This document shows positions 44,053-52,827 of a DNA stretch of 64,000 bases, in pieces. The notes beneath the pieces are model-generated. The model was not told the DNA's origin, searched no databases, and worked only from the letters and a program-made list of their open reading frames with translations. Origin of the DNA: Autumnicola psychrophila. Its GTDB lineage: Bacteria > Bacteroidota > Bacteroidia > Flavobacteriales > Flavobacteriaceae. Made by a program: the position numbers and the translations under genes. Within the stretch, counting starts at the first letter, position 1, and every line of letters begins with the position of its first letter. The stretch covers positions 62,001 to 126,000 of the forward strand of contig NZ_JAVRHN010000005.1 of NCBI RefSeq assembly GCF_031846645.1, given 5' to 3'.

Positions 44053-45318
44053 TTATTCTGTTCTTAATGCATCAACCGGCTGAATTTTTATTGCATTCTG
44101 TGCCGGAATTGAACCTGCGAGTAAACCTGAAAATATTAAAATCGTAAGCGCAGTGAAAATTACTCCTAAATCTACGCTGGGATTGGCAAACATCATTTCT
44201 GAAGTATCCATACCTTCCATTTTTAAATTCACCAGTACTATTATCCCTGTTGCCATTGCAATCCCTGCCATACCTGAAATTACAGTGAGAAAAATTGATT
44301 CCATTAGAATTTGTCCTCTAATAGACCAGGGAGTTGCACCAAGGGCGCGCCTGATTCCAATTTCATTAGTCCTCTCCTTTACCACAATCAACATAATATT
44401 ACTAATACCAATAACTCCAGAAAGCAAAACCAGGATTCCCACAAAATAAGCGACTCCTTTGAGTGCTATGAACAATCCATTAACCTTGCTGAATTCTTCA
44501 TAAAGATCAAAATTTCCAATTGCCTGTTCTTCTTCAGGATGCAAAGAATGCCTTTCCTTCATAAGGTCAAAAACCTTTGACTTCAGATTTGTAATAGAAG
44601 AACCATCTTCTGCAGTTAATGCCATCCAGCCAACAGTTTCCCCCATATTGAACGCCTGTGAAAATGCAGTAAAAGGAACAAATATTTCTTTCTGTCCTTC
44701 CTCAGCATTACCACCTCCATTTCCTTTTTTCTTATACGTACCAACAACCATAAAGTTTACTCCGCTAACCTTTATGTAAGTGCCGATAACTTCTTCCCCA
44801 ATTTCATACAAGCCATTTTTTACCCCTTCTCCAATAACAGCAACTTTTCTATTAGCTTTAATATCATTGTAGTTTATGAATCTCCCCGAAGTAATATCCA
44901 TGGGCTCCTGTTGAATAATTTCAGGATAATCGCCGTAAACATTATAGGCCCCTGCATTTAAACCCCTTACCACATTATTAGTTCCTCCAAAGCCGCCTAA
45001 TTGATTGCGCGGTGATACAAACCTTAGCTGCGGAATATTCTGCTTTAATGAGGTCACATCATCTAGTTTAAAATCATACCTTCTCCCTTTAGGCATACCT
45101 TTATAAGATTTAGAAGTTGTCCTGGTCCACATAAACATACTGTTGGTAGCAATACCCCCAAAACCCTGTTTCACACCATTTTCCAGTCCTCTTCCTGCAG
45201 CCAGAAGAATCACCAGAATAAATATTCCCCATAAAACTCCAAAAGCAGTTAGTAAGGTCCTAAACCAGTTAGAACTTAAAGCTTCAATTATTTCACTCCA
45301 TTTATCCCTGCTAAACAT
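44053..45318 (-). CDS. MacB-type ABC transporter permease 2
   Basis: A 421-residue FtsX/MacB-family permease. TM1 is near residues 20-43 (LLTAFGVLWGIFILVILLAAGRG), a large periplasmic MacB_PCD domain follows (about 45-280), and three TM helices lie in the last 140 residues. The motif ERTNEIGIRRALGATPWSI near residue 318 couples to the ATPase. It does not contain its own ATPase domain. It lies 1 nt after permease 1. Two different permeases next to each other suggest a heterodimer. Confidence 0.9.
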   Translation of the reverse strand: MFSRDKWSEIIEALSSNWFRTLLTAFGVLWGIFILVILLAAGRGLENGVKQGFGGIATNSMFMWTRTTSKSYKGMPKGRRYDFKLDDVTSLKQNIPQLRFVSPRNQLGGFGGTNNVVRGLNAGAYNVYGDYPEIIQQEPMDITSGRFINYNDIKANRKVAVIGEGVKNGLYEIGEEVIGTYIKVSGVNFMVVGTYKKKGNGGGNAEEGQKEIFVPFTAFSQAFNMGETVGWMALTAEDGSSITNLKSKVFDLMKERHSLHPEEEQAIGNFDLYEEFSKVNGLFIALKGVAYFVGILVLLSGVIGISNIMLIVVKERTNEIGIRRALGATPWSIRGQILMESIFLTVISGMAGIAMATGIIVLVNLKMEGMDTSEMMFANPSVDLGVIFTALTILIFSGLLAGSIPAQNAIKIQPVDALRTE

Positions 45319-45319
45319 A

Positions 45320-46567
45320 TTATTCGTCTCTTAAGGCAACAATTGGTTTAATTCTAGCAGCACGTCTGGCGGGGAAAAATCCTGCGAGAGCACCAGCAAT
45401 TATCAGAATAAAAACGGTAGAAATTGCTACGTTAAAATTTACTGAAGGGTTTGAGATATATTGGGTTTCGATAAGAGGCCCCACAAATTCCAATAGTGCC
45501 AGGCTAAAAATCAATCCCGCAAAACCTGCAATAGTCGTAACAAAAATAGATTCGTGTAAAACCATACCAATAATGGAAAGTGGTTGAGCTCCAAGAGCTT
45601 TCCTTACCCCAATTTCTTTTGTTCTTTCTTTTACGATAATAAGCATAATGTTGCTCACCCCTACTATCCCGGCTATAATTGTACAAATTCCTACTCCCCA
45701 AAAGAAAAACCGAATCATATCCATAAGATCATAAAATCGTTTAGCATTCTCGAGGGAATTATTTATACTCACCGCACTATTATCATCGGGAGCAATAGTA
45801 TGCTTCTCCTTTAAATAAGTTTCAAGTTCTGCTGAAAAACGTTCTGATGAAGCAAGGGCTGCTTCAAAGTTTTCTTCCTCTTTCAGGGTAAAGGACAAAT
45901 TCCTTATTTCATCATAACCGCCAAACACACGTTGTGCCGTACCAAGCGGGAGAAAGACCCGTGACTCTTCCCGTTCCCCTGCCGGATCTGAAAAAACGCC
46001 TATTACTTTAAAATTAATTCCTGAAATCTGAACATATTCCCCGATTGGATCTTTACCATCTTTAAAGAGATCATCCCTTACCTTCCTTCCAATTACCACA
46101 TATTTTTCGAAATTTTTAAGGTCCTGTTCATTAATGTATCTTCCCTGTAACATGGCCTCATTTTCCAGAAACTGATAATCGGGCATAACACCTTCAACTC
46201 TATAGGAGCCAGATTCATTACCAAAATTTACAATTCCATTCCAAATTCTGTAAATAGAAGATTTATATTCCAGCTCATCTTCATGTGCCGCAACAGTATA
46301 GTTAAAATCCTCATTTCGCATGATAATATTCCGGCCTGGATTAAGACCCTTATGTTCCTTTGTAGTTACCCCGGTCCAGATGTAAAGGATATTTTCAGCA
46401 TCGCCCTTAAATTCACTGGAGATCCCGTTTTGCATTCCCTGTCCTATACCCAATAAAACGACGAGAATAAAAATCCCGGAAGCTACAGATATACCGGTAA
46501 GAAACGTCCTCAGCTTATTTTTACCGATTGTTTCAAAAATCTCCTGCCATCGTTCTATATCAAACAT
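45320..46567 (-). CDS. MacB-type ABC transporter permease 1
   Basis: A 415-residue FtsX/MacB-family permease with the same layout: TM1 near residues 20-45, a periplasmic domain (about 47-285), and three C-terminal TM helices. ERTKEIGVRKALGAQPLSI is the coupling motif near 315. It is a paralogue of the next gene. Its start overlaps the end of the ATPase gene by 8 nt, so they are translationally coupled. Confidence 0.9.
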   Translation of the reverse strand: MFDIERWQEIFETIGKNKLRTFLTGISVASGIFILVVLLGIGQGMQNGISSEFKGDAENILYIWTGVTTKEHKGLNPGRNIIMRNEDFNYTVAAHEDELEYKSSIYRIWNGIVNFGNESGSYRVEGVMPDYQFLENEAMLQGRYINEQDLKNFEKYVVIGRKVRDDLFKDGKDPIGEYVQISGINFKVIGVFSDPAGEREESRVFLPLGTAQRVFGGYDEIRNLSFTLKEEENFEAALASSERFSAELETYLKEKHTIAPDDNSAVSINNSLENAKRFYDLMDMIRFFFWGVGICTIIAGIVGVSNIMLIIVKERTKEIGVRKALGAQPLSIIGMVLHESIFVTTIAGFAGLIFSLALLEFVGPLIETQYISNPSVNFNVAISTVFILIIAGALAGFFPARRAARIKPIVALRDE

Positions 46568-47261
46568 TGCTCAGCGCTCTTATCTGGTCTACCTTAGTAT
46601 CGTCTATAATTAAACCATCCTTCAAATTCACGATACGCTTGGTCATTTGAGCAATATCATGTTCATGTGTTACCACAAGTATTGTCCTACCCTCATCATT
46701 TATCCCCTGGATAAGGTCCATTACCTCATAGGAAGTTTTAGTATCCAATGCTCCGGTAGGTTCATCGGCAAGTAAAACTTTTGGATTGGATGCCAACGCC
46801 CGGGCAATAGCCACGCGCTGTTTTTGACCTCCCGAAAGTTCGTTTGGTAAATGTCCGGACCATTTAGCAAGACCTACTTTCTCCAGATAAGCCATCGCTA
46901 TATCTATCCGTTCACTGCGTTTTACGCCCTGATAATAAAGTGGGAGTGCTACGTTGTCTAAAGCACTTTTGTAAGAAATAAGATTGAATGACTGAAAAAT
47001 AAAACCTAAAAATTTGTTCCGGTAGCGGGCGGCTATTTTTTCATTTAGATTTTTAATAGGCAGACCATCTAGTGTATAGGAGCCGCTATCTGCCTCATCA
47101 AGCATTCCCAGGATATTAAGTAGCGTAGATTTTCCTGAACCTGAAGACCCCATAATAGAAACAAGTTCTCCTTCCTGCACACTAAAGTTAATACCCTTTA
47201 ATACATGAAGAGAATTGCTCCCCATTTTGTAGGATTTATGCAAGTCTTTAATTTCAATCAT
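46560..47261 (-). CDS. ABC transporter ATP-binding protein (MacB/LolD-type)
   Basis: A 233-residue ATPase. Walker A is GSSGSGKST, the signature is LSGGQKQR and Walker B is VLLADEPTG. The H-loop VVTHEHD lies near the end. It energises the two FtsX-type permeases that follow. It is the first gene of a seven-gene minus-strand operon (ATPase, permease, permease, adaptor, TolC, adaptor, tsaB). The upstream region holds two palindromes (47286-47301, 47307-47326). Confidence 0.93.
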   Translation of the reverse strand: MIEIKDLHKSYKMGSNSLHVLKGINFSVQEGELVSIMGSSGSGKSTLLNILGMLDEADSGSYTLDGLPIKNLNEKIAARYRNKFLGFIFQSFNLISYKSALDNVALPLYYQGVKRSERIDIAMAYLEKVGLAKWSGHLPNELSGGQKQRVAIARALASNPKVLLADEPTGALDTKTSYEVMDLIQGINDEGRTILVVTHEHDIAQMTKRIVNLKDGLIIDDTKVDQIRALSNV

Positions 47262-47285
47262 AATACCGAGAAATGAAAATTAAAA

Positions 47286-47301
47286 GCAGGTCATGACCGG
47301 C
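47286..47301. promoter_or_regulatory. 16-bp near-palindrome upstream of the efflux operon
   Basis: GCAGGTCATGACCGGC with GGTCATGACC perfectly symmetric and the outer GC/GC pairs matching (one mismatched pair at positions 3/14). Located 25 nt upstream of the ATPase start, so a regulator could bind here. Confidence 0.4.
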
Positions 47302-47306
47302 TTTAC

Positions 47307-47326
47307 GATATAAGACTATTTATATC
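47307..47326. promoter_or_regulatory. inverted repeat GATATAA-6 nt-TTATATC
   Basis: A perfect 7-bp inverted repeat 45-65 nt upstream of the efflux operon, next to the palindrome at 47286-47301. Could be a second operator or an AT-rich promoter region. Confidence 0.35.
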
Positions 47327-47521
47327 TTGAAAAGTTACAGTGCAAGCGCGAAAAATCTCGAGAATTAGACACTACCTGAAAATTCAGATTTTCATTACTC
47401 ATGATGACCTATAAAAAACCTCAAAAGAACCGAATCATATACTGCTATAGAGTGCTGCAGTTTAAAGACATCTGTAAGGGAGAGAATACAAGGAGGAAGC
47501 AAATAAGATTTAACCTATAAA

Positions 47522-47758
47522 TTATAAAGATTTATCCTTTTTTCTGGAGCGATAAATATAATACCCTATTCCACCTATTAGAAGATATGGAAATACCATA
47601 AGATAAACAATACCATTGTTAATTCCCTCTGCTGCACTTTGATCTGCCTCACTTTCCAGCACTGCCCGGCACATAGAACATTGAGCTTCAGCAATAAAAG
47701 GCAAAAGCATCAAAATCGCAATAATTAAAAATCGTCTATACCTCATTGTGTCTCGCAT
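47522..47758 (-). CDS. small CxxC membrane protein of the cytochrome oxidase cluster
   Basis: About 78 residues, signal or TM helix first (RRFLIIAILMLLPFIAEAQ), then CSMC, a possible metal or redox site, and a second TM (IVYLMVFPYLLIGGIGYYIY) with a basic tail. It is probably an inner-membrane protein with the CxxC outside. The ATG at 47756-47758 or the internal ATG at 47746 may be used. Its position after the SCO1/DUF420 genes suggests a role in copper delivery or oxidase assembly; this is inferred from neighbours only. Confidence 0.65.
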   Translation of the reverse strand: MRDTMRYRRFLIIAILMLLPFIAEAQCSMCRAVLESEADQSAAEGINNGIVYLMVFPYLLIGGIGYYIYRSRKKDKSL

Positions 47759-47819
47759 CAATATGTAAATAATAAAATTACAACTTCACCTTTAAAAAAG
47801 CAATTATCAACAATAGATA

Positions 47820-48359
47820 CTAGTAGTAGGGCAACATAAAAATATAAACCAACACTCCGGTGACCGCAACATAAAACCATATAGGAAAGGTCCACCGCGC
47901 AATCCTTGCATGCTTTTTATATTCCCCCGTAAGACCACGGTACATAGTAAATAGTACCAGCGGGACGATAATTGCCGATAATGCGATATGACTTATAAGA
48001 ATAAAAAAATACAGTATTCTAAGAAAACCATCTCCGCCGTATGGAACAGGGTCATTACTAATTTTTGATAAGACATAGCTCACCAAAAAGATAGCTGAAA
48101 GAAAGAAAGCTACAATCATTACGTTACGATGAAGCTTATATTCCCGTATACTGATGAAAAAATAACCCATCATCAACAGAACTGCTGTGGAGCCATTCAA
48201 AACAGCATGAAAAAGAGGAAAACTACCTGATTGTATTCCAAAAAAGTTAAAACGTTCAGGTAAGAACATAAGTACCAGCACCAGTAATGGCACCAGGATC
48301 GATAGCCCGATAATTACGGGAACAGCAACCTTATCCTGTCTTGAAAGCGTTCTTCTCAC
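47820..48359 (-). CDS. DUF420-family membrane protein
   Basis: A 179-residue protein with about five TM helices, matching DUF420 proteins that often sit in cytochrome oxidase assembly operons. The start is a GTG at 48357-48359 overlapping the stop of the SCO1 gene (TTGTGAGA), a classical translational coupling; no ATG is available nearby. Its function is unknown, though the family is linked to oxidase assembly or heme/copper handling. It is followed by the small CxxC protein 61 nt later. Confidence 0.8.
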   Translation of the reverse strand: MRRTLSRQDKVAVPVIIGLSILVPLLVLVLMFLPERFNFFGIQSGSFPLFHAVLNGSTAVLLMMGYFFISIREYKLHRNVMIVAFFLSAIFLVSYVLSKISNDPVPYGGDGFLRILYFFILISHIALSAIIVPLVLFTMYRGLTGEYKKHARIARWTFPIWFYVAVTGVLVYIFMLPYY

Positions 48360-49087
48360 AATAGTTTCTTTATATCTTCAATAAGAATGTCTATTTGGGG
48401 TTCTTCTTCACCCTCCGTAATCGATTTATTTCTTTCAACAGAACCTCTGTAGTAAATAAGTGGATTGCCAAATTTGTCAATTCTCGATCTTATATAACCT
48501 TCCTGATCTACCAGTGCAAAAAGACCTGAATGGGCAAAACCACCCGGAACAGCTTCATCTACTCCCGCATAGATATTAAAGCCACCATTGGCCAGGCCAT
48601 AGATCTTTTCTTTATCCCCGGTTAGAAAATGCCAATCTGGATCTGTTATTTCATAATTTTCAGCATATGCTTTAAGCACCTGCGGAGTATCATGATCGGA
48701 ATCTATTGTAAAAGAAGCTATTCCAAATTCATTATCTTCAAATTCCTGCTGAACTTCAATTAAATTTTTATTCATCACAGGGCAAATTGTAGGACAGGTC
48801 GTGAAGAAGAATTCTGCGATGTAGACCTTACCTTTGTAATCCTCATTGGAAATAGTATCACCATTTTGATTAATTAACTCAAATTCCGGTGCCTTCCTTT
48901 TTTTTCCATTAAGAAAAATATAGGATAATTCCTCCCCTGATTTTTCTCCTGAACCGCCTACTTTTTTACTTAACCGATCCGAAGAAACTATCTCTTTATC
49001 ACTAACCCGGTCTATGATTTTGGGCACAAATATGATCCCGAAAATCAGGATAACCAATGATATGCCTATGTAAGAATAATTCTTCAT
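48356..49087 (-). CDS. SCO1/SenC-family copper chaperone
   Basis: A 243-residue membrane-anchored thioredoxin-fold protein. The Cu-binding CxxxC is Cys98 and Cys102 (TTCPTICPV), and the conserved His is in PGGFAHSGLF near 187. One N-terminal TM spans residues 7-24. It delivers copper to the CuA site of cytochrome oxidase and may be redox active. It has overlapping coupling with DUF420 and follows the cysteine-less relative at 49131-49781 by 43 nt. Confidence 0.9.
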   Translation of the reverse strand: MKNYSYIGISLVILIFGIIFVPKIIDRVSDKEIVSSDRLSKKVGGSGEKSGEELSYIFLNGKKRKAPEFELINQNGDTISNEDYKGKVYIAEFFFTTCPTICPVMNKNLIEVQQEFEDNEFGIASFTIDSDHDTPQVLKAYAENYEITDPDWHFLTGDKEKIYGLANGGFNIYAGVDEAVPGGFAHSGLFALVDQEGYIRSRIDKFGNPLIYYRGSVERNKSITEGEEEPQIDILIEDIKKLL

Positions 49088-49130
49088 TTAATAAATTCTC
49101 TTTTTTAAAGATGAAGCCCTTTCTTTTTAT

Positions 49131-49781
49131 TTATTCTTCAGACTCCACTCCATTTTTATACTTTTTAAGTTCCAACCTGTACTCTGCAAGTATAATTTTT
49201 ACGTCATCATTCATTTTGTTGCTCAATTCAGCCACAGACCTGGAGTCATAACCATACAGAACTTCATCATCCTCATTTTCATTTCGACCACGGAGAGCAG
49301 TGTTTTTATCTACAATAAAAACGTAAGGCGAATAACTATCATCATTCAGACGGTAAGGAGAATCAAGACTATTAAAGACCTCTCGAATCTTTTCCGGGGA
49401 TGCAAAAACAAATTTCCACCTGTCTGATTGGCTTATAGCTGCAAATTCCTGTGTAAATTCAGCAGCCTCCTCCCGACTTTCTTCCGGAAGAAGAATCACG
49501 AATTGAAAATCTTCGAATTCATAATATTTATCCAAAATTTCCTGATCTAGATTGAAGGTATTTCCCCGCGTATTTCGGAGATCACTCCCAAAAAAAGCGA
49601 GAATGGTAATCTTGTTCTCCAGAGAAACCTTATTTCCAGATAAACTTTCAAAATTAGAAATATTCTGAACCTCTGGCGTCAAAACCGGTAACCGGGCAAA
49701 ATTATTTTTACCTGAAGAAAAGAAAAGGTAGGCTACTATTGGTAAAGCAAAAAGCACTCCTACTATAAAAATCTTTTTCAT
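49131..49781 (-). CDS. SCO-like thioredoxin-fold protein lacking the copper-site cysteines
   Basis: About 216 residues from ATG 49779-49781, with an N-terminal TM and a soluble domain. It aligns by eye with the neighbouring SCO1 protein: KITILAFFGSDLRNTRGN against KVYIAEFFFTTCPTICPV, then DRWKFVFASPEKIREVF against DWHFLTGDKEKIYGL, and SPYVFIVDKN against HSGLFALVDQ. It has no cysteine at the CxxxC position and the SCO His is missing. It is probably a structural or regulatory partner in oxidase assembly. A strong terminator lies between it and cox IV upstream, so it has its own promoter or depends on read-through. Confidence 0.65.
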   Translation of the reverse strand: MKKIFIVGVLFALPIVAYLFFSSGKNNFARLPVLTPEVQNISNFESLSGNKVSLENKITILAFFGSDLRNTRGNTFNLDQEILDKYYEFEDFQFVILLPEESREEAAEFTQEFAAISQSDRWKFVFASPEKIREVFNSLDSPYRLNDDSYSPYVFIVDKNTALRGRNENEDDEVLYGYDSRSVAELSNKMNDDVKIILAEYRLELKKYKNGVESEE

Positions 49782-49807
49782 ATCAATATAAACCAAAAGG
49801 AGTGCAA

Positions 49808-49840
49808 AAATAAAAAAGACGGTTTATAAAACCGTCTTTT
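49808..49840 (-). terminator. intrinsic terminator after cytochrome oxidase subunit IV
   Basis: A perfect 12-bp stem (AAAAGACGGTTT and AAACCGTCTTTT) with a 3-nt loop, read on the minus strand and followed by a T-rich tract. It lies 17 nt after the subunit IV stop. Confidence 0.9.
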
Positions 49841-49857
49841 CTTATGCTTTTAACTTT

Positions 49858-50220
49858 CTAAAAATCCCAGGATACATATCCTTCTTTATAGACTTCATAT
49901 ATATAAAACCCTTCATTAAGAAGAATAAACACTAAGTATAGTATAAGAAAAATTGCAGTCCAGACAATAACCCTGCGTAACCATTTATTCTCTGCTTCAA
50001 GGTGCATAAATGCCCATGCAATAAGGTACGCCTTATACAAAGTAAGAAGAATAAATATCCAATTTAACAGTGACATATTCACCAGATCTGTATCTGTTAA
50101 AAATTCCGGTTTAATAATACCCAGAACTACTTCTACAAGTGTTACAACAGATAAAATTATAAAAACAGACCAAATTCTTTTGGTATTCGATTCGTGATGA
50201 TGTGCAGTATCGTGTGCCAT
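49858..50220 (-). CDS. cytochrome c oxidase subunit IV (caa3-type)
   Basis: A 120-residue membrane protein. The N-terminus starts MAHDTAHHHESNTKRIWSVF and three TM helices follow (about 18-37, 47-70, 85-108). This matches the small subunit IV-like protein (COX4_pro family) in Bacteroidetes caa3 oxidases. It stabilises the complex. It is 20 nt after subunit III-1 and ends with a strong terminator. Subunits I and II are not in this window. Confidence 0.85.
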   Translation of the reverse strand: MAHDTAHHHESNTKRIWSVFIILSVVTLVEVVLGIIKPEFLTDTDLVNMSLLNWIFILLTLYKAYLIAWAFMHLEAENKWLRRVIVWTAIFLILYLVFILLNEGFYIYEVYKEGYVSWDF

Positions 50221-50240
50221 AATGTTTTATTTCTTCAGAG

Positions 50241-51221
50241 TTAAACCAGGTAAAAGAAGGTAAATACAAATACCCAAACTAAATCTACGAAGTGCCAGTA
50301 AAGACCAACTTTTTCTACCATTTCATAACTACCACGACGCTCGTAAGTTCCTACGATTACGTTAAAGAAGATAATTATGTTAATTATAACACCAGAAAGC
50401 ACGTGGAATCCGTGAAATCCAGTTATGAAGAAAAAGAAATCGGCAAAAAGCGGAGGCCCATATTCGTTCTGTGAAAGATTAGCACCTTCCACCACACCTA
50501 TACCTTCAGATTCAAGCTTTTCTAAAGATTCACGTCTGGAAAGAATTGTTTTCTCTCCTTCTTCGTTTAAAACTCCTGTCCTAACATAAAGGTCTTCGTT
50601 GGCAGCAAATCCTTCAACCACTTGATCAATGGAGTAAGTAGGAAGAGCTACACCAGATTCAAACCAGACACCTTCATTTTCTTCATGATACACTCTATCT
50701 GAAGACCTCTCTACTGCGAAATCACTTAAAGCCACTCTATGACCTTCATTATCTACAAACTGAAGAATATTTCCTCCAGTAGTAGTAACAGCACCATATT
50801 CACCACTAATAAAGTTCGACCACTCCCAAGCCTGAGAGCCAAGGAAAATAATACCGCCAATGATGGTCAAAAACATATAGAAAGTAACCTTAGCTTTCTT
50901 TAACTGATGTCCTGCATCTACAGCCAAAACCATAGTTACAGAAGAAAAAATAAGAATAAAAGTCATTAAGGCCACGTAATACATAGGAGCATCTACGCCA
51001 TGAAGAAATGGAAAGTGGTTAAACACCTCATCTGCAATAGGCCAAATATCAGCATATTTAAAACGGGAAAAACCGTAGGCCGCCAAAAAACCCGAAAAGG
51101 TGAGGGCATCGGAAGTGATGAAAAACCACATCATCATTTTTCCGTAACTAGCGTCTAATGGCTGGTTGCCACCGCCCCAAGTTTTACCTTCGGTGCCTGT
51201 TCTCACAACAGAAGCTTCCAT
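50241..51221 (-). CDS. cytochrome c oxidase subunit III with periplasmic insert
   Basis: A 326-residue heme-copper oxidase subunit III. It has helices with WFFITSDALTFSGFLAAY, MTFILIFSSVTMVLAVDAG and FFFITGFHGFHVLSGVIINI, all typical, and ends KVGLYWHFVDLVWVFVFTFFYLV. An insertion of about 110-120 residues between the helices near 135 and 260 is soluble, charged and acidic, so it faces outside. Other subunit III proteins are about 190-260 residues. It follows the shorter paralogue (51266-51847) by 44 nt. A TATTTTTG -7 box in the gap could be an internal promoter. Confidence 0.88.
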   Translation of the reverse strand: MEASVVRTGTEGKTWGGGNQPLDASYGKMMMWFFITSDALTFSGFLAAYGFSRFKYADIWPIADEVFNHFPFLHGVDAPMYYVALMTFILIFSSVTMVLAVDAGHQLKKAKVTFYMFLTIIGGIIFLGSQAWEWSNFISGEYGAVTTTGGNILQFVDNEGHRVALSDFAVERSSDRVYHEENEGVWFESGVALPTYSIDQVVEGFAANEDLYVRTGVLNEEGEKTILSRRESLEKLESEGIGVVEGANLSQNEYGPPLFADFFFFITGFHGFHVLSGVIINIIIFFNVIVGTYERRGSYEMVEKVGLYWHFVDLVWVFVFTFFYLV

Positions 51222-51265
51222 AAAATAAATTTAATTTAAGTGATGCGCAAAAATACGCAATTTTA

Positions 51266-51847
51266 TTATTTAAAGAAATATAAAAACAAAAACAGGTAAA
51301 TCCATAGAAAATCTACGAAATGCCAAAAAGTTGCACCCAACTCAATACCAAGCATTTGTCCCTTTTGGTAACGTTGTTTAAAATGATTATAAATTACCAC
51401 TAAAAGAACAATAAAGCCCGCCGCAAGGTGGACAAGATGGGCCAGAACAACAATATATATAAAGGAGGTGGTGACTGTACTCTCACTTCCTGTAAAATAA
51501 TATCCCTGCTCAAAAATTTCAGAAAACCCCCTGAATTGCAATACAACAAAAAGGATTGCCAACACCAGTGTCCCTATTAACAAAGCCGCTCCATTTTTAC
51601 GATTCTCTGCAGCAATGTTCTTTTTTGCCAGCACAAACGTCACGCTACTAAAAATTATAACAATTGTACTCCAGAAAAAAGAGTTAGGTAACTCAAACTC
51701 TGTAAGCCAATCTGGCCGCGTTTTACTTACCACATAAGCACTGGTAAGACCGGCAAAGGTCATAATCATGCTTATTATTCCAAACCAGAGCATCATTTTC
51801 TTGGCTCTGTCGTGTTTGATCTTATCTGACCCTTCTGTTAAATCCAT
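51266..51847 (-). CDS. cytochrome c oxidase subunit III, short paralogue
   Basis: A 193-residue membrane protein with the subunit III pattern: MMLWFGIISMIMTFAGLTSAYVVSKTRP, FFWSTIVIIFSSVTFVLAKKN, and the end ELGATFWHFVDFLWIYLFLFLYFF. It lacks the insert of its paralogue. It starts inside the end of ctaB (10-nt overlap), so translation is coupled. Two adjacent subunit III genes are normal in Flavobacteriia; one may replace or support the other in the oxidase. Confidence 0.85.
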   Translation of the reverse strand: MDLTEGSDKIKHDRAKKMMLWFGIISMIMTFAGLTSAYVVSKTRPDWLTEFELPNSFFWSTIVIIFSSVTFVLAKKNIAAENRKNGAALLIGTLVLAILFVVLQFRGFSEIFEQGYYFTGSESTVTTSFIYIVVLAHLVHLAAGFIVLLVVIYNHFKQRYQKGQMLGIELGATFWHFVDFLWIYLFLFLYFFK

Positions 51848-52764
51848 TGTCGTATAAATTTATCCAAAACATATATTATCTGCAGCAAAGTGATGTAAGA
51901 CACACTGGCAAACATCAATTTCTTAGCTGCTTCTGCAGTTCTTTCTTTGTACAACTTTAATGCGTAGTAAAGCATTCCCATTCCAAGCAGGAAGATAATC
52001 ACCGCTGCAACCGGAGTAAGATATAGTCTTCCCGTTACCCCAAAAGCAGGAATTAAAGAAACTAAAACAGTCCAGATTGTATAAAGCACCACCTGCATAG
52101 CCGTACCTTTATCTCTCTTACCTGTAGGAAGCATAAAAAATCCTCCTTTTTTATAATCCTCATAGAGCCACCAGCCTATCGCCCAAAAATGTGGAAACTG
52201 CCAAAAAAACTGAATCATAAACAAGGTCCCGGGCTCTATACTAAAACTTCCAGTAGCAGCAACCCAACCCAACATGAAAGGAATAGCCCCTGGAAAAGCT
52301 CCCACGAAAACCGAAAGAGGAGTTTTAGTTTTTAATGGTGTATAAACACTTACGTAGAGAAAAATACTTATAGCACCGAACATCGCTGTTCTTGGATTGA
52401 TCACATATAAGACAATTAATCCCAGGATAGTAAAGACACTGGCTATGGTAAAAGCTGTAGAAACCGACATGCGTCCTGCAGGAACAGGCCTGTTACTGGT
52501 ACGATCCATTAAAGCATCCAGATCCCGCTCAATTATTTGATTATAGGCATTAGATGCACCGACCATTAAATATCCTCCTATCGCCAACAAAAGCACGGTA
52601 ACAAAATCGAGAGTTTCTGCTCCCAGAAAGTATCCCGCTACAGAAGAAAACACCACGCTAATAGCCAATCGCATCTTGGTAATTTCCTTAAAATCCGATA
52701 GAACTGAAGCAGAGAGAGTATGTGTTTGTGTATTGCTCAAAAAGCACTTTTTAAATTGCCGCAA
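51838..52764 (-). CDS. ctaB: heme o synthase (protoheme IX farnesyltransferase)
   Basis: A 308-residue UbiA-family prenyltransferase, making heme o for the oxidase. It has the first Asp-rich motif NAYNQIIERDLDALMDRTSNRP near residue 80 and the second region near FFMLPTGKRDKGTAM. Eight to nine TM helices are visible. The start is TTG at 52762-52764: it has a good AAGGAG site five bases upstream, and no ATG lies before the conserved KEITKMRLAISVVF segment. It is the first gene of the oxidase cluster; subunits I and II are elsewhere. Confidence 0.9.
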   Translation of the reverse strand: MRQFKKCFLSNTQTHTLSASVLSDFKEITKMRLAISVVFSSVAGYFLGAETLDFVTVLLLAIGGYLMVGASNAYNQIIERDLDALMDRTSNRPVPAGRMSVSTAFTIASVFTILGLIVLYVINPRTAMFGAISIFLYVSVYTPLKTKTPLSVFVGAFPGAIPFMLGWVAATGSFSIEPGTLFMIQFFWQFPHFWAIGWWLYEDYKKGGFFMLPTGKRDKGTAMQVVLYTIWTVLVSLIPAFGVTGRLYLTPVAAVIIFLLGMGMLYYALKLYKERTAEAAKKLMFASVSYITLLQIIYVLDKFIRQWI

Positions 52765-52827
52765 AGATACTCCTTAATTAGGTTTTAACAAGGGACGAAA
52801 ATTGTTAATTTTAAGGGCACACCTCTT

